The position numbers and the translations under genes are program-made. Source: Catenulispora acidiphila DSM 44928 (GTDB lineage: Bacteria > Actinomycetota > Actinomycetes > Streptomycetales > Catenulisporaceae). Taken from it: a stretch of 64,000 nucleotides of DNA. The notes under the pieces are model-generated. The model had not been told where the DNA came from and did not search any database. It saw only the letters and a list, made by a program, of their open reading frames with translations. Shown here in pieces: positions 35,274-48,347 of this stretch. The stretch covers positions 3,844,001-3,908,000 of the forward strand of contig NC_013131.1 in assembly GCF_000024025.1 (NCBI RefSeq), given 5' to 3'. Numbering within the stretch: position 1 is the first letter of the stretch; every line of letters starts with the position of its first letter.

Positions 35274-35924
35274 TCAGAGCGTGCCCTCCAGCGCTGACCG
35301 GTTTTTCCGTATGTCGTCCAGCACTTCCTGGCCGATGCGTCGGGTCTCGCGGCGGTTGAACAGCGCGCCGGCGGCTGCGCCGGTGAGCAACGGTCCGAGG
35401 GACAGCGTGTTGCGCCCGGCGCGGTGCGCCAGTCGCCGGGACAACCGTTTGCGCAGCGGGGAGCCGATCGCCAGGGCGAGGCTGCCGGGCACCAGGACGG
35501 CGCTGCGGCGCTCGCCCCAGGCGATGACGTAGGCGGTCATCCGGCTCGCGCCGGCTCCCGGGACGCCGAGGCCGTAGAGCTCGTGCAGCTCGGCGACGAG
35601 CTTGACCTCGATCCCCACCACGGCCAGGGTCTCCGCGGCGATCTCGACCGGGAACGCCGGCACGAACGGCAGCACGGCCCAGGCGCCGACCGTCGCGCCG
35701 GTCGCCGCCGTGGCGCGCGACGCGGTGCGGATCAGCGAGTCGGCAATCTCGTCGGGTGTGAGCCCGGGGTACTGCGCCAGCAGCGCCGCCTGGTTGCGGA
35801 CGGGCAGCTTCGGCGCGGTGGCGAGCACCTCGTCGAGCAGCTTCTGTCCGGACGTTCGCAGACCCTGCCGGGCCCGCTTGCCACCTTGCACGCTCAGCGC
35901 TTTGGCCTTCGCCTGTCGGCTCAT
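35274..35924 (-). CDS. Hypothetical protein with hydrophobic central segment (possibly EcsC-like)
   Basis: 216 aa. The N-terminus is basic (MSRQAKAKALSVQGGKRARQ). A central stretch (TGATVGAWAVLPFVPAFPVE, then IAAETLAVVGIEVKLVAEL) is amphipathic to hydrophobic, and a second Gly/Ala-rich one (TGAAAGALFNRR) lies near the C-terminus. This weakly recalls EcsC-family proteins, which have similar hydrophobic helices before a Tyr-Gly motif (ELHELYG). The start follows GGGGA. No catalytic motif is seen. It is 65 bp downstream of mycothione reductase, same strand. Confidence 0.6.
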   Translation of the reverse strand: MSRQAKAKALSVQGGKRARQGLRTSGQKLLDEVLATAPKLPVRNQAALLAQYPGLTPDEIADSLIRTASRATAATGATVGAWAVLPFVPAFPVEIAAETLAVVGIEVKLVAELHELYGLGVPGAGASRMTAYVIAWGERRSAVLVPGSLALAIGSPLRKRLSRRLAHRAGRNTLSLGPLLTGAAAGALFNRRETRRIGQEVLDDIRKNRSALEGTL

Positions 35925-35989
35925 GGCGTCCCCACCTGCTTCCCGTCGCCTTCGGGCGGCGACGAGGCGCCTCGTACCCCGGATTCCGG

Positions 35990-37426
35990 TTAATTCACAG
36001 GTGATTTCGCCGACCTCTGAGGAAGGTCGAGCAGAGCGTTCTCGACGAGCTCTGACATCGCCGGATGGATCCAGTACTGGCCGCGCGCGACGGTCGCGGC
36101 GTCCTGTCCCAGGCTCATCGCCTGAATCAGCGGCTGGATCAGCACCGATGCCTGCGGACCGATGATGTGCGCGCCGAGCAGCCGCCCGGTCTGGGGATCG
36201 GCGAGGACTTTGGCGAAGCCCTCCGGGTCGTTCATCGCCCAGCCGTAGGCGATCTCGCTGTAGTCACGCTTTCCGACGACGTACGGAACGCCCTCGGCCC
36301 GAGCCCGCTGTTCGGTCAGCCCGACCGAGGCGATCTGCGGCGAGGTGAACACGGCGTGCGGGACGAAGCGGTGGTCGGACTCGGTCGGCTCGTCGGGGTG
36401 CGAGAAGTTGTGGGCGACCACGCGGGCTTCGTGGTTGGCGACGTGCTTGAGTTGGTGCTCGGAGCTGACGTCGCCGATCGCGAAGATGCCGGGGACGTTC
36501 GTGCGCTGGCGGCTGTCGACGGCGATCCGGCCGTCCGGATGGGTTGCGACACCGGCTGCGGACAGGTTGAGGCGGTCGGCGTTCGAGCGTCGGCCGACGG
36601 CTACGAGGAGTTCGTCGCCCTCGACGAATTCCTGGACGGACTCGACGTCATCGACGTCATCGCCGTCACCGCCGTCCGGATCGCGTAGATGGACGCGGAT
36701 GCCCGTGCTGGTGCGCTCGACGCGGGTGGCTTCTCGGCGCTGGCGGAGATCCCATTTCCGGCGGGCGATGCCGGTGAACAGCTGCGAGACGTCCTCGTCT
36801 TCGCGAGTCAGCATGCTGCCGGAGCGCGAAATGACGGTGACGTGGACGCCGAGGGCTGAGAAGACGTGCGAGAACTCTGCGGCGATCGCGCCGGCGCCTA
36901 GGATGACCAGCCGCTCGGGCAGTTTCTCGACCCGCATGATGGTCTCGTTGGTCAGGAAGCCGGCGTCCTGCAGCCCTGGCACGTCCGGCACGATCGGCCG
37001 TGACCCGGCGGCGATGACGAACCGGTCGGCGCTGATCGTCTCGCCATCATTGACCAGCAAAGTGTTCGGACCGGTGAATTGTCCTTTTCCTTCAAACAAT
37101 GTCAGATTCGGGCCGCCGGCGCGGCTGTCGCGCAGCCCGTCGGCCGATCGCTGATCGATGCGGTCGAAGACGCGCTTTCTGATGGCGAGCCACCGCACCG
37201 CGGGCGCCGGGAGGTCCACTCCGAACGCGTTCGCGGCGCGGGCGTCCTCGGCGAGGTCCGCGGTGTGGACGAACATCTTCGACGGGATACAGCCCACGTT
37301 CAGGCAGGTCCCGCCGAAGCCGACCGCCTGGTCCTCGACGAGGGCGACCGTCCAGCCCGCTGGACGGTCGCCGATGACGGTGTCGCCGGATCCGCTGCCG
37401 ATCACGACCAGATCGAAGTGCTTCAT
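35990..37426 (-). CDS. mtr: Mycothione reductase
   Basis: 478 aa, flavoprotein disulfide reductase. FAD motif FDLVVIGSGSGD, redox disulfide GGTCLNVGCIPSK, NADPH-binding LVILGAGAIAAEFSHVF, second FAD motif VPGIFAIGDVSSEHQLKHVA, and the C-terminal catalytic pair YWIHPAMSELVENALL. The GSGSG start and short C-terminus match actinobacterial mycothione reductase rather than lipoamide dehydrogenase. It reduces mycothiol disulfide with NADPH in the cytoplasm, indicating a mycothiol-making actinomycete. An Asp-rich stretch near residue 260 (DGGDGDDVDDVESV) is an unusual insertion between the domains. Confidence 0.9.
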   Translation of the reverse strand: MKHFDLVVIGSGSGDTVIGDRPAGWTVALVEDQAVGFGGTCLNVGCIPSKMFVHTADLAEDARAANAFGVDLPAPAVRWLAIRKRVFDRIDQRSADGLRDSRAGGPNLTLFEGKGQFTGPNTLLVNDGETISADRFVIAAGSRPIVPDVPGLQDAGFLTNETIMRVEKLPERLVILGAGAIAAEFSHVFSALGVHVTVISRSGSMLTREDEDVSQLFTGIARRKWDLRQRREATRVERTSTGIRVHLRDPDGGDGDDVDDVESVQEFVEGDELLVAVGRRSNADRLNLSAAGVATHPDGRIAVDSRQRTNVPGIFAIGDVSSEHQLKHVANHEARVVAHNFSHPDEPTESDHRFVPHAVFTSPQIASVGLTEQRARAEGVPYVVGKRDYSEIAYGWAMNDPEGFAKVLADPQTGRLLGAHIIGPQASVLIQPLIQAMSLGQDAATVARGQYWIHPAMSELVENALLDLPQRSAKSPVN

Positions 37427-37729
37427 CTCACCATCATCGCGGTGCGACGCCCTTCATGCGTTATCGGCGCATCATCAGGATAATGACAACGATGATAAGG
37501 ACCAGAACGATGGCGCCGACGCTGATATACATGAAAACTCCTTATTGAGCATTAGTGGCGCGACTCCCGTCGCGCTCGACGTTCGATGTGGCCCCCTTGT
37601 GGCCAGAGGATCGGGGGGTAAACGTCGAACAGATCTATGGATTGGGAGAGCCGGGCCCGGCGCCGCGACCGCGCGCGGTGCGTTCGCGGGCGGGGTGGCG
37701 GTACGTCATGCTGGCCGGGGAGGTGTGAG
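37427..37729. other. Divergent intergenic region (303 bp)
   Basis: This gap between mtr (-) and the lipid-kinase-like gene (+) contains a 23-codon leftward ORF (37461-37532) and, to its right, an AT-richer stretch around 37533-37560 that is likely its promoter/leader. No further feature is clear. Confidence 0.6.
37461..37532 (-). CDS. 23-aa single-membrane-helix small protein
   Basis: ATG 37532 is preceded by a perfect AAGGAG with TTTTC spacing. The peptide begins MYISVGAIVLVLIIVVIILM and ends with Met-Arg-Arg and TAA: one continuous transmembrane helix with a basic C-terminal anchor. Very short hydrophobic proteins of this sort are common and under-annotated in actinobacteria. It is 34 bp upstream of mtr on the same strand, so it could be co-transcribed with it. 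Function unknown; the strong SD and pure helix make it unlikely to be chance. Confidence 0.7.
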   Translation of the reverse strand: MYISVGAIVLVLIIVVIILMMRR

Positions 37730-39355
37730 GTGGCTGTTGACCGGTGGGCGCGGGCGCTCGCCCGGATCGGCGTGGCGTGCCTGGTCGCGGCGGTGGTCGT
37801 GCTGCTGGTCGCCATCGTCTTCTTCCACGGGCTGAGCCTGGTGCTGGGGGTGCTCGCCGCCCTCCTGCTGACCGGCGTCGGCCTCTGGTGGCTGGTCACG
37901 CGGCGGGGCGTCCTGCGCTGGGTCGGGGCAGCGCTGGCCGGGGCGGCGCCGGTGGTGCTGATCGTGCTGGCGGCGGTGGCCGGGTTCTGGATCGATGGCG
38001 TCGTGGTCGCGGCGCTGGTGGCGGCCGGCGTCGGCTGCGCGCACAGCGCGGTGCGCCGTTTGGAGCAGCCGCAGACGGTCACCCGGTCCCGCACGCGGCA
38101 TCCCGCCCGTCCGCGAAAGCCGGTGTTGATCATGAATCCGAAGTCCGGCGACGGCAAGGTCGGCGAGTTCGGTCTGGTGGAGAAGGCTGAGTCGCTCGGC
38201 GCCCGCGTCCTGCTGCTCGACCCCGACGCCGACCAGGACGTCGCCAAGATGGCGCGCGAGGCCGTGGCCGACGGCGCCGACCTGCTCGGAGTCGCCGGCG
38301 GCGACGGCACGCAGGCACTGGTCGCGGCAGTCGCGGCGGAGCACGACCTGCCATTCCTGGTCCTGTCCGCCGGAACCCGCAACCACTTCGCCCTGGACCT
38401 CGGCCTGGACCGCGACGACCCGGCGGCGGGCCTGGACGCCCTGCGCGACGGCATCGAACTGCGCGTGGACCTGGGAACAGTGGCGGACCGCCCCTTCGTG
38501 AACACGGCATCATTCGGCGCCTACGCCGAGATCGTGCAGAACCCCCAGTACCGCGACTCCAAGGCCGGCACGGCGCTCGAGCACCTACCGGACCTCCTCA
38601 CATCCGACGGCGCGGCCCTCACGGTCGAGGCGGACGGCGAGCAGCTGCCATCCCCCCAAGTCCTCCTGGTGAGCAACAACCCCTACCTGGAGTCCGGCCG
38701 GCTCGGAGGCGGCCGCCGCCCCCGCCTGGACCGCGGAGTCCTGGGCGTGGTCGCGGTACACGTGGAGGGCGCACTGAGCGCAGCCGGCCTCGCAGTCCTC
38801 GGCACAGGCTCCGACGCGGTGACGGTGACCAGCGCCCGCCAGGTACGCGTCGACGGCGCCGAAGCCCGAATCCCGGTAGCGGTCGACGGCGAGGCACTGA
38901 ACCTCGACGCCCCCGTGATCTGCACCATCCAACCCGGCGCCCTCCGAGTCCGAGTCCCCCGCAAACGCCCCGCCCAACCCCCGCCCCGCTCCCTGAAAAC
39001 CGAGTGTCGCACGGTCCTGGGACTGGCCCTCGGCCACCTCAGCACCAGCATCAGCGCCGAGCCGGACGGGAGTGCTGAGCAGCGGCGGGGCGCCGGGCCC
39101 GACCAGAATGCCGAGCCGAATCGCAGCACCGAGTCGGACCGGAACCTCGGGCCGCACCAGAGCACTAAGCCGCACCAGAGCCCCGAGCCGGACCAGAACA
39201 CTGAGCCGAATCGCAGTGCCGAGCCGCATCGCAGCGCCGAGCCGGACCAGAGCACCGAGCCGCACCAGGGCGCCCAGCCCGACCACCATGCCCCGCCGAA
39301 CCAGAGTGCCGAGTCGCCCGAGGGCGCCGAGCCGAATCGGAGCCCTGACCAATGA
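37730..39355 (+). CDS. Membrane-anchored diacylglycerol/sphingosine-kinase-like protein with hexapeptide-repeat tail
   Basis: 541 aa. GTG 37730 has a perfect GGAGG at 6-nt spacing, so the Arg-rich upstream extension is excluded. Four hydrophobic helices lie at about 10-115 (LVAAVVVLLVAIVFFHGLSL, VLGVLAALLLTGVGLWWLV, ALAGAAPVVLIVLAAVAGF). The DAGK catalytic domain is about 135-420: LIMNPKSGDGKV, GVAGGDGTQALVAAVAAE, LSAGTRNHFALDLGLD and VNTASFGAYAEIV. It should phosphorylate a lipid (diacylglycerol or undecaprenol-like) at the membrane. The tail from about residue 455 is a run of about 14 six-residue repeats (QNAEPN, RSTESD, QSPEPD). It overlaps the PAP2 gene by 4 bp (ATGA). Confidence 0.85.
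   Translation: MAVDRWARALARIGVACLVAAVVVLLVAIVFFHGLSLVLGVLAALLLTGVGLWWLVTRRGVLRWVGAALAGAAPVVLIVLAAVAGFWIDGVVVAALVAAGVGCAHSAVRRLEQPQTVTRSRTRHPARPRKPVLIMNPKSGDGKVGEFGLVEKAESLGARVLLLDPDADQDVAKMAREAVADGADLLGVAGGDGTQALVAAVAAEHDLPFLVLSAGTRNHFALDLGLDRDDPAAGLDALRDGIELRVDLGTVADRPFVNTASFGAYAEIVQNPQYRDSKAGTALEHLPDLLTSDGAALTVEADGEQLPSPQVLLVSNNPYLESGRLGGGRRPRLDRGVLGVVAVHVEGALSAAGLAVLGTGSDAVTVTSARQVRVDGAEARIPVAVDGEALNLDAPVICTIQPGALRVRVPRKRPAQPPPRSLKTECRTVLGLALGHLSTSISAEPDGSAEQRRGAGPDQNAEPNRSTESDRNLGPHQSTKPHQSPEPDQNTEPNRSAEPHRSAEPDQSTEPHQGAQPDHHAPPNQSAESPEGAEPNRSPDQ
39096..39352 (+). repeat. 18-bp coding tandem repeat (hexapeptide) in the lipid-kinase tail
   Basis: About 14 imperfect 18-bp units, encoding [DPH]-[QR]-[NS]-[AT]-E-P variants, run to the stop codon. 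The DNA core is GCCGAGCCGNACCAGAGC. It makes a polar, disordered, Pro/Glu/Gln/Asn-rich tail not needed for the kinase fold. Confidence 0.8.
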
Positions 39356-39945
39356 CCGAGCCCTCCCTCCACCCTCTCGTTGGCCAGATCTCCCCTCTCG
39401 CCCGCCGATTCCGCCGCCTCGCTGACCTCGACGCGGCCGCCTACGCAGCCGTCGCACGCACTCCCACTCCGAGCGCCGTCGACTCCGCGCTGCGCACCCT
39501 GTCGCACACCGCGAATCACTCGAAGATCTCCCTCAGCATCGCCGCCCTACTGGCCACGCGCCCGGGTCCGCCGCGCCAAGCTGCCGTGGCCGGCGTCAGT
39601 GCGGTCGCGCTCGCCTCGGCGTCGGCCAACCTGCTCGCGAAGCGGCTTGCGCGCCGACACCGGCCGCCGCGTGCTGAGCCTGGGCTGTTCCCGCGCCGTT
39701 ATGTCGTGATGCCGCGGTCGGCCTCGTTTCCGTCGGGGCATACCGCTTCCGCCGTTGCGTTCGCCGTCGCGGTCGGCCGGGTGCTGCCGGGTGCGGCGGT
39801 GCCGCTCGGCGCCCTGGCCGCAGTGGTCGGATACTCGCGCGTGCATACCGGCGTGCACTATCCCGGGGACGTGGTCGGTGGTGCGGTGCTCGGGGCGGCG
39901 AGTGCGGCGGTGGTGCTCAGGGTGCGGCGGGGCGTCGAGAGCTGA
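39352..39945 (+). CDS. PAP2-family membrane phosphatase
   Basis: 197 aa, start overlapping the kinase stop (ATGA). The three PAP2 signatures are present: KRLARRHRPPR (C1), PSGHTASAVAF (C2) and SRVHTGVHYPGDVVGG (C3, with the catalytic His). Membrane helices flank them. It probably dephosphorylates phosphatidic acid or a polyprenyl pyrophosphate. Pairing a DAGK-type kinase with a PAP2 phosphatase in coupled genes suggests a kinase/phosphatase cycle on the same lipid. Confidence 0.88.
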   Translation: MTEPSLHPLVGQISPLARRFRRLADLDAAAYAAVARTPTPSAVDSALRTLSHTANHSKISLSIAALLATRPGPPRQAAVAGVSAVALASASANLLAKRLARRHRPPRAEPGLFPRRYVVMPRSASFPSGHTASAVAFAVAVGRVLPGAAVPLGALAAVVGYSRVHTGVHYPGDVVGGAVLGAASAAVVLRVRRGVES

Positions 39946-39951
39946 GTCTCC

Positions 39952-41001
39952 TCACGCCGAGTCGCGGACCACGAGCGTGGGCTCGAATATGCGCGAGGTG
40001 ACGCGTGGTTGCCGTTCGTCGATGTGCGCTAGGAGCAGGTCTGCCATTGCCGCGGCCATGTCCTCGATCGGCTGGCGGACGGTGGTCAGGGGTGGGCGGC
40101 TGGCGGTGGCGGCGCTGCTGTCGTCGAAGCCGACGACCGCGACGCGGCCGGGGACGGCGATGCCGCGGTCGTGCAGTGCGAGCAGTGCGCCCTGGGCCAT
40201 CAGGTCGTTGGCCGCGAACAGGCCGTCGATGTCGGGGTAGCGGTCCAGGAGTTCGCGCATCGCCTGCTCGCCGCTGTCCTGCGTGAAGTTGCCCTCCACC
40301 GAGGGGACGAACGCGTGCCCGTGCCGGGCCATCGCCTCGCGGAAGCCGTTGAGGCGGTCCTGGCTGGCGGGCATGTCCATCGGGCCGGAGATGGTGGCCA
40401 CCTGCTGGCAGCCGCGCTCGGCCAGGCGGTCGGCGGCGAGGCCCGCGCCGACGTGCTGGGCGACGTCCACGTAGCTGATCGGGATCGGTGTGCTCGGGCG
40501 CCGGGACAGGACGGTCGGCAGTCCGGATTCGATCAGCATGGAGGGCAGGGGGTCGTCGGCGTGGGTGGAGATGAGCAGGACGCCGTCGACGTGTCCCTGC
40601 CGCAGGTAGTCGATGAGCTGGCTGCGGGAGTCGTTGGTCTCGGCGAGCATCAGGACCAGGTTCACCGCGCGGGGACGCAGGACGCTGATGATCCCGCTCA
40701 CCACGCGGCCGAAGAACGGGTCGGTGAAGACGCGGCCCAGGAACGGGTCGTCGAAGGAGCGGTGCTCGGCCTCCGACACGACCAGCGCCACCGATCCGGT
40801 GCGCCGGGTCACCAGGGAGCGCGCCGCCTGGTTCGGCACGTAGCCGGTCTGCGCCACCGCCGCCTGGACGACCTCGCGGATGCGGCGGTCGACGTTGCGG
40901 GTGTCGTTGACGACGCGGGAGACTGTCGCGCGGGAGACTCCGGCGACGCGCGCGACGTCCTCGAGCGTCGGCGCGCGCGGTATGTCGTCGTCAGCGGTCA
41001 T
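39952..41001 (-). CDS. LacI-family repressor of the GH/beta-helix regulon
   Basis: 349 aa. HTH and hinge: TLEDVARVAGVSRATVSRVV, then NDTRNVDRRIREVVQAAVAQ and TGYVPNQAARSLVTRRTGSV. Periplasmic-binding-like core about 65-345 (VALVVSEAEH, GVLLISTHADD, ADRLAERGCQQVATISG, GLFAANDLMAQGALLALHDR, VAVVGFDDSSAATASRPPLT). A sugar effector is expected. Its own promoter contains the 16-bp GAGAGCGCTCTC-type operator, and the same site precedes the two enzymes at 41293 and 44375. The TATAAA box sits 6 nt before the ATG, so the mRNA may be leaderless. The site resembles, but is not identical to, the CebR box. Confidence 0.9.
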   Translation of the reverse strand: MTADDDIPRAPTLEDVARVAGVSRATVSRVVNDTRNVDRRIREVVQAAVAQTGYVPNQAARSLVTRRTGSVALVVSEAEHRSFDDPFLGRVFTDPFFGRVVSGIISVLRPRAVNLVLMLAETNDSRSQLIDYLRQGHVDGVLLISTHADDPLPSMLIESGLPTVLSRRPSTPIPISYVDVAQHVGAGLAADRLAERGCQQVATISGPMDMPASQDRLNGFREAMARHGHAFVPSVEGNFTQDSGEQAMRELLDRYPDIDGLFAANDLMAQGALLALHDRGIAVPGRVAVVGFDDSSAATASRPPLTTVRQPIEDMAAAMADLLLAHIDERQPRVTSRIFEPTLVVRDSA

Positions 41002-41007
41002 GTTTTG

Positions 41008-41035
41008 TTTATAGCACGCCGGAGAGCGCTCTCCG
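41008..41035 (-). promoter_or_regulatory. LacI operator and autoregulated promoter
   Basis: CGGAGAGCGCTCTCCG (41020-41035) is a perfect 16-bp palindrome. On the minus strand it is followed after a few bases by TATAAA (41013-41008), 6 nt before the repressor ATG at 41001. The operator lies in the -10/-35 spacer, so bound repressor would block RNA polymerase. Confidence 0.8.
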
Positions 41036-41128
41036 CACGGGTTCGGTCAGAGCTCGTCCAGAGCTCTGCCGAAGCTCCGCCGACGCTCCCTCAGAGCCCT
41101 TCCGACAAAGTTCCGGTCGCAGAATCCG

Positions 41129-41158
41129 TTGACATTCCGGAAACTTCAGCGCAACGAT
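41129..41158 (+). promoter_or_regulatory. Promoter of the beta-helix enzyme gene
   Basis: TTGACA at 41129-41134 is a perfect -35; AACGAT (41153-41158), 18 bp downstream, is a weaker -10. The predicted start near 41165 lies just upstream of the operator at 41170. Confidence 0.5.
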
Positions 41159-41169
41159 CGCAACTGCGA

Positions 41170-41181
41170 GAGAGCGCTCTC
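41170..41181. promoter_or_regulatory. LacI-type operator upstream of the beta-helix enzyme
   Basis: GAGAGCGCTCTC, a perfect 12-bp palindrome, the core of the repressor's own operator, 111 bp before the start at 41293 and just after the predicted transcription start. Confidence 0.8.
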
Positions 41182-41292
41182 CGTGTTCCACACACGATCG
41201 ACGCACCATGACGGGGACCCCCATCCGCGGCGCCGGCGCCCCCGGCGCCGCGCCGTCCGCCCTGAGCAACGCCTGATCAAGCAGGAGATGTC

Positions 41293-44176
<2,884 letters not shown>

Positions 44177-44181
<5 letters not shown>

Positions 44182-44220
44182 GCAAGAACGCTGAGGCACG
44201 TAAGCAAGAACGCTGAGGCC
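44177..44220 (+). repeat. 22-bp tandem duplication across a stop codon
   Basis: Two copies (44177-44198, 44199-44220) starting CGTAAGCAAGAACGCTGAGG differ only in the last base. The TAA in copy 1 is the stop of the beta-helix gene; the second copy runs straight into the left arm of the terminator. Confidence 0.85.
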
Positions 44221-44244
44221 GCGGATCTGATCCGCGGCCTCAGC
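44212..44244 (+). terminator. Strong terminator after the beta-helix gene
   Basis: GCTGAGGCCGCGGATC (44212-44227) and its exact complement GATCCGCGGCCTCAGC (44229-44244) give a 14-16 bp perfect stem, 30 bp after the stop. It separates this gene from the downstream GH3 gene, which has its own operator. Confidence 0.8.
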
Positions 44245-44324
44245 GGCAAGGCGTAGTTGCGGAACTGTTGCGGAACTCGCTCAAAACCTTGACTCTCCGT
44301 CAGCTCGCCGCCAGTCTCTCCAAC

Positions 44325-44338
44325 GGAGAGCGCTCTCC
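44325..44338. promoter_or_regulatory. LacI-type operator upstream of the GH3 gene
   Basis: GGAGAGCGCTCTCC, a perfect 14-bp palindrome identical in core to the repressor's own site, 36 bp before ATG 44375. TTGACT at 44289-44294 could be the -35 box, placing the operator near the transcription start. Confidence 0.8.
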
Positions 44339-44374
44339 CTCCGCCAGCGACCCCACGACGCGAGGAAGAGAAGT

Positions 44375-47851
<3,477 letters not shown>

Positions 47852-48187
47852 TGGTTACGGACTGATGCTTTCGCCGGTCTGAGGAATGACCAGGCGCGTG
47901 CGACCTGCCCGCCAGGCGGGTCGCACACGCCTGCTGCTTTGTGGGGTGCTTGTGGCTTGTGTGTGTGCTCGGGGTTCGAGGGTCACTCGAACCGCCGCCG
48001 AGCAGCCCCACCCGGCCCGGCCCCCCCGTTGCAGAGTGCCGCCGCCGGAGGCGCCTGCCCTTGACCTTGACTTCAGGTGCCCACCAAACGCGGCCGTCAC
48101 TCGCCGACCCCAACGTGTGCGCAGTGACTCGGACCCGCGCGCGGTCGTGTCGCTCCAGCACCGCCGGCCGCCAACGCGACCCGGACA
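47852..48187. other. Intergenic region between GH3 gene and IS110 element
   Basis: Apart from the terminator at 47891-47933 this 336-bp stretch shows no convincing gene. It holds a TG-rich patch near 47950-47980 and GC-rich sequence with no consistent frame. It may be partly debris of element insertion. Confidence 0.5.
47891..47933 (+). terminator. Terminator after the GH3 gene
   Basis: CAGGCG-c-GTGCGACC (47891-47905) pairs with GGTCGCAC-a-CGCCTG (47919-47933): 14 pairs with one internal mismatch and a 13-nt loop, about 40 bp after the stop. Confidence 0.75.
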
Positions 48188-48347
48188 TGCTCATCGGAAA
48201 ATGAAGGTTGCCGAGGGCAGCACGAAGTGTCCCGGCTGCCCGGGAGGTTTGTGGTTGTTGGTCAGGCTGCTCATCGGAAAATGAAGGTTGCCGAGGGCAG
48301 CACGAAGTGTCCCGGCTGCCCGGGAGGTTTGTGGTTGTTGGTCAGGC
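48188..48347. repeat. Perfect 80-bp tandem duplication at the IS110 transposase 3' end
   Basis: Copies 48188-48267 and 48268-48347 are identical and each is bounded by TGCT (48188, 48268 and 48348). The copy next to the transposase contains its last codons and stop (48342-48344). The unit starts TGCTCATCGGAAAATGAAGG. Precise boundaries with TGCT microhomology fit either replication slippage or an IS110-type recombination at a CT core. Confidence 0.9.

Noticed and set aside
35274-35924. Firm EcsC-family assignment
   Set aside because: Only a weak resemblance in hydrophobic pattern; left as hypothetical.
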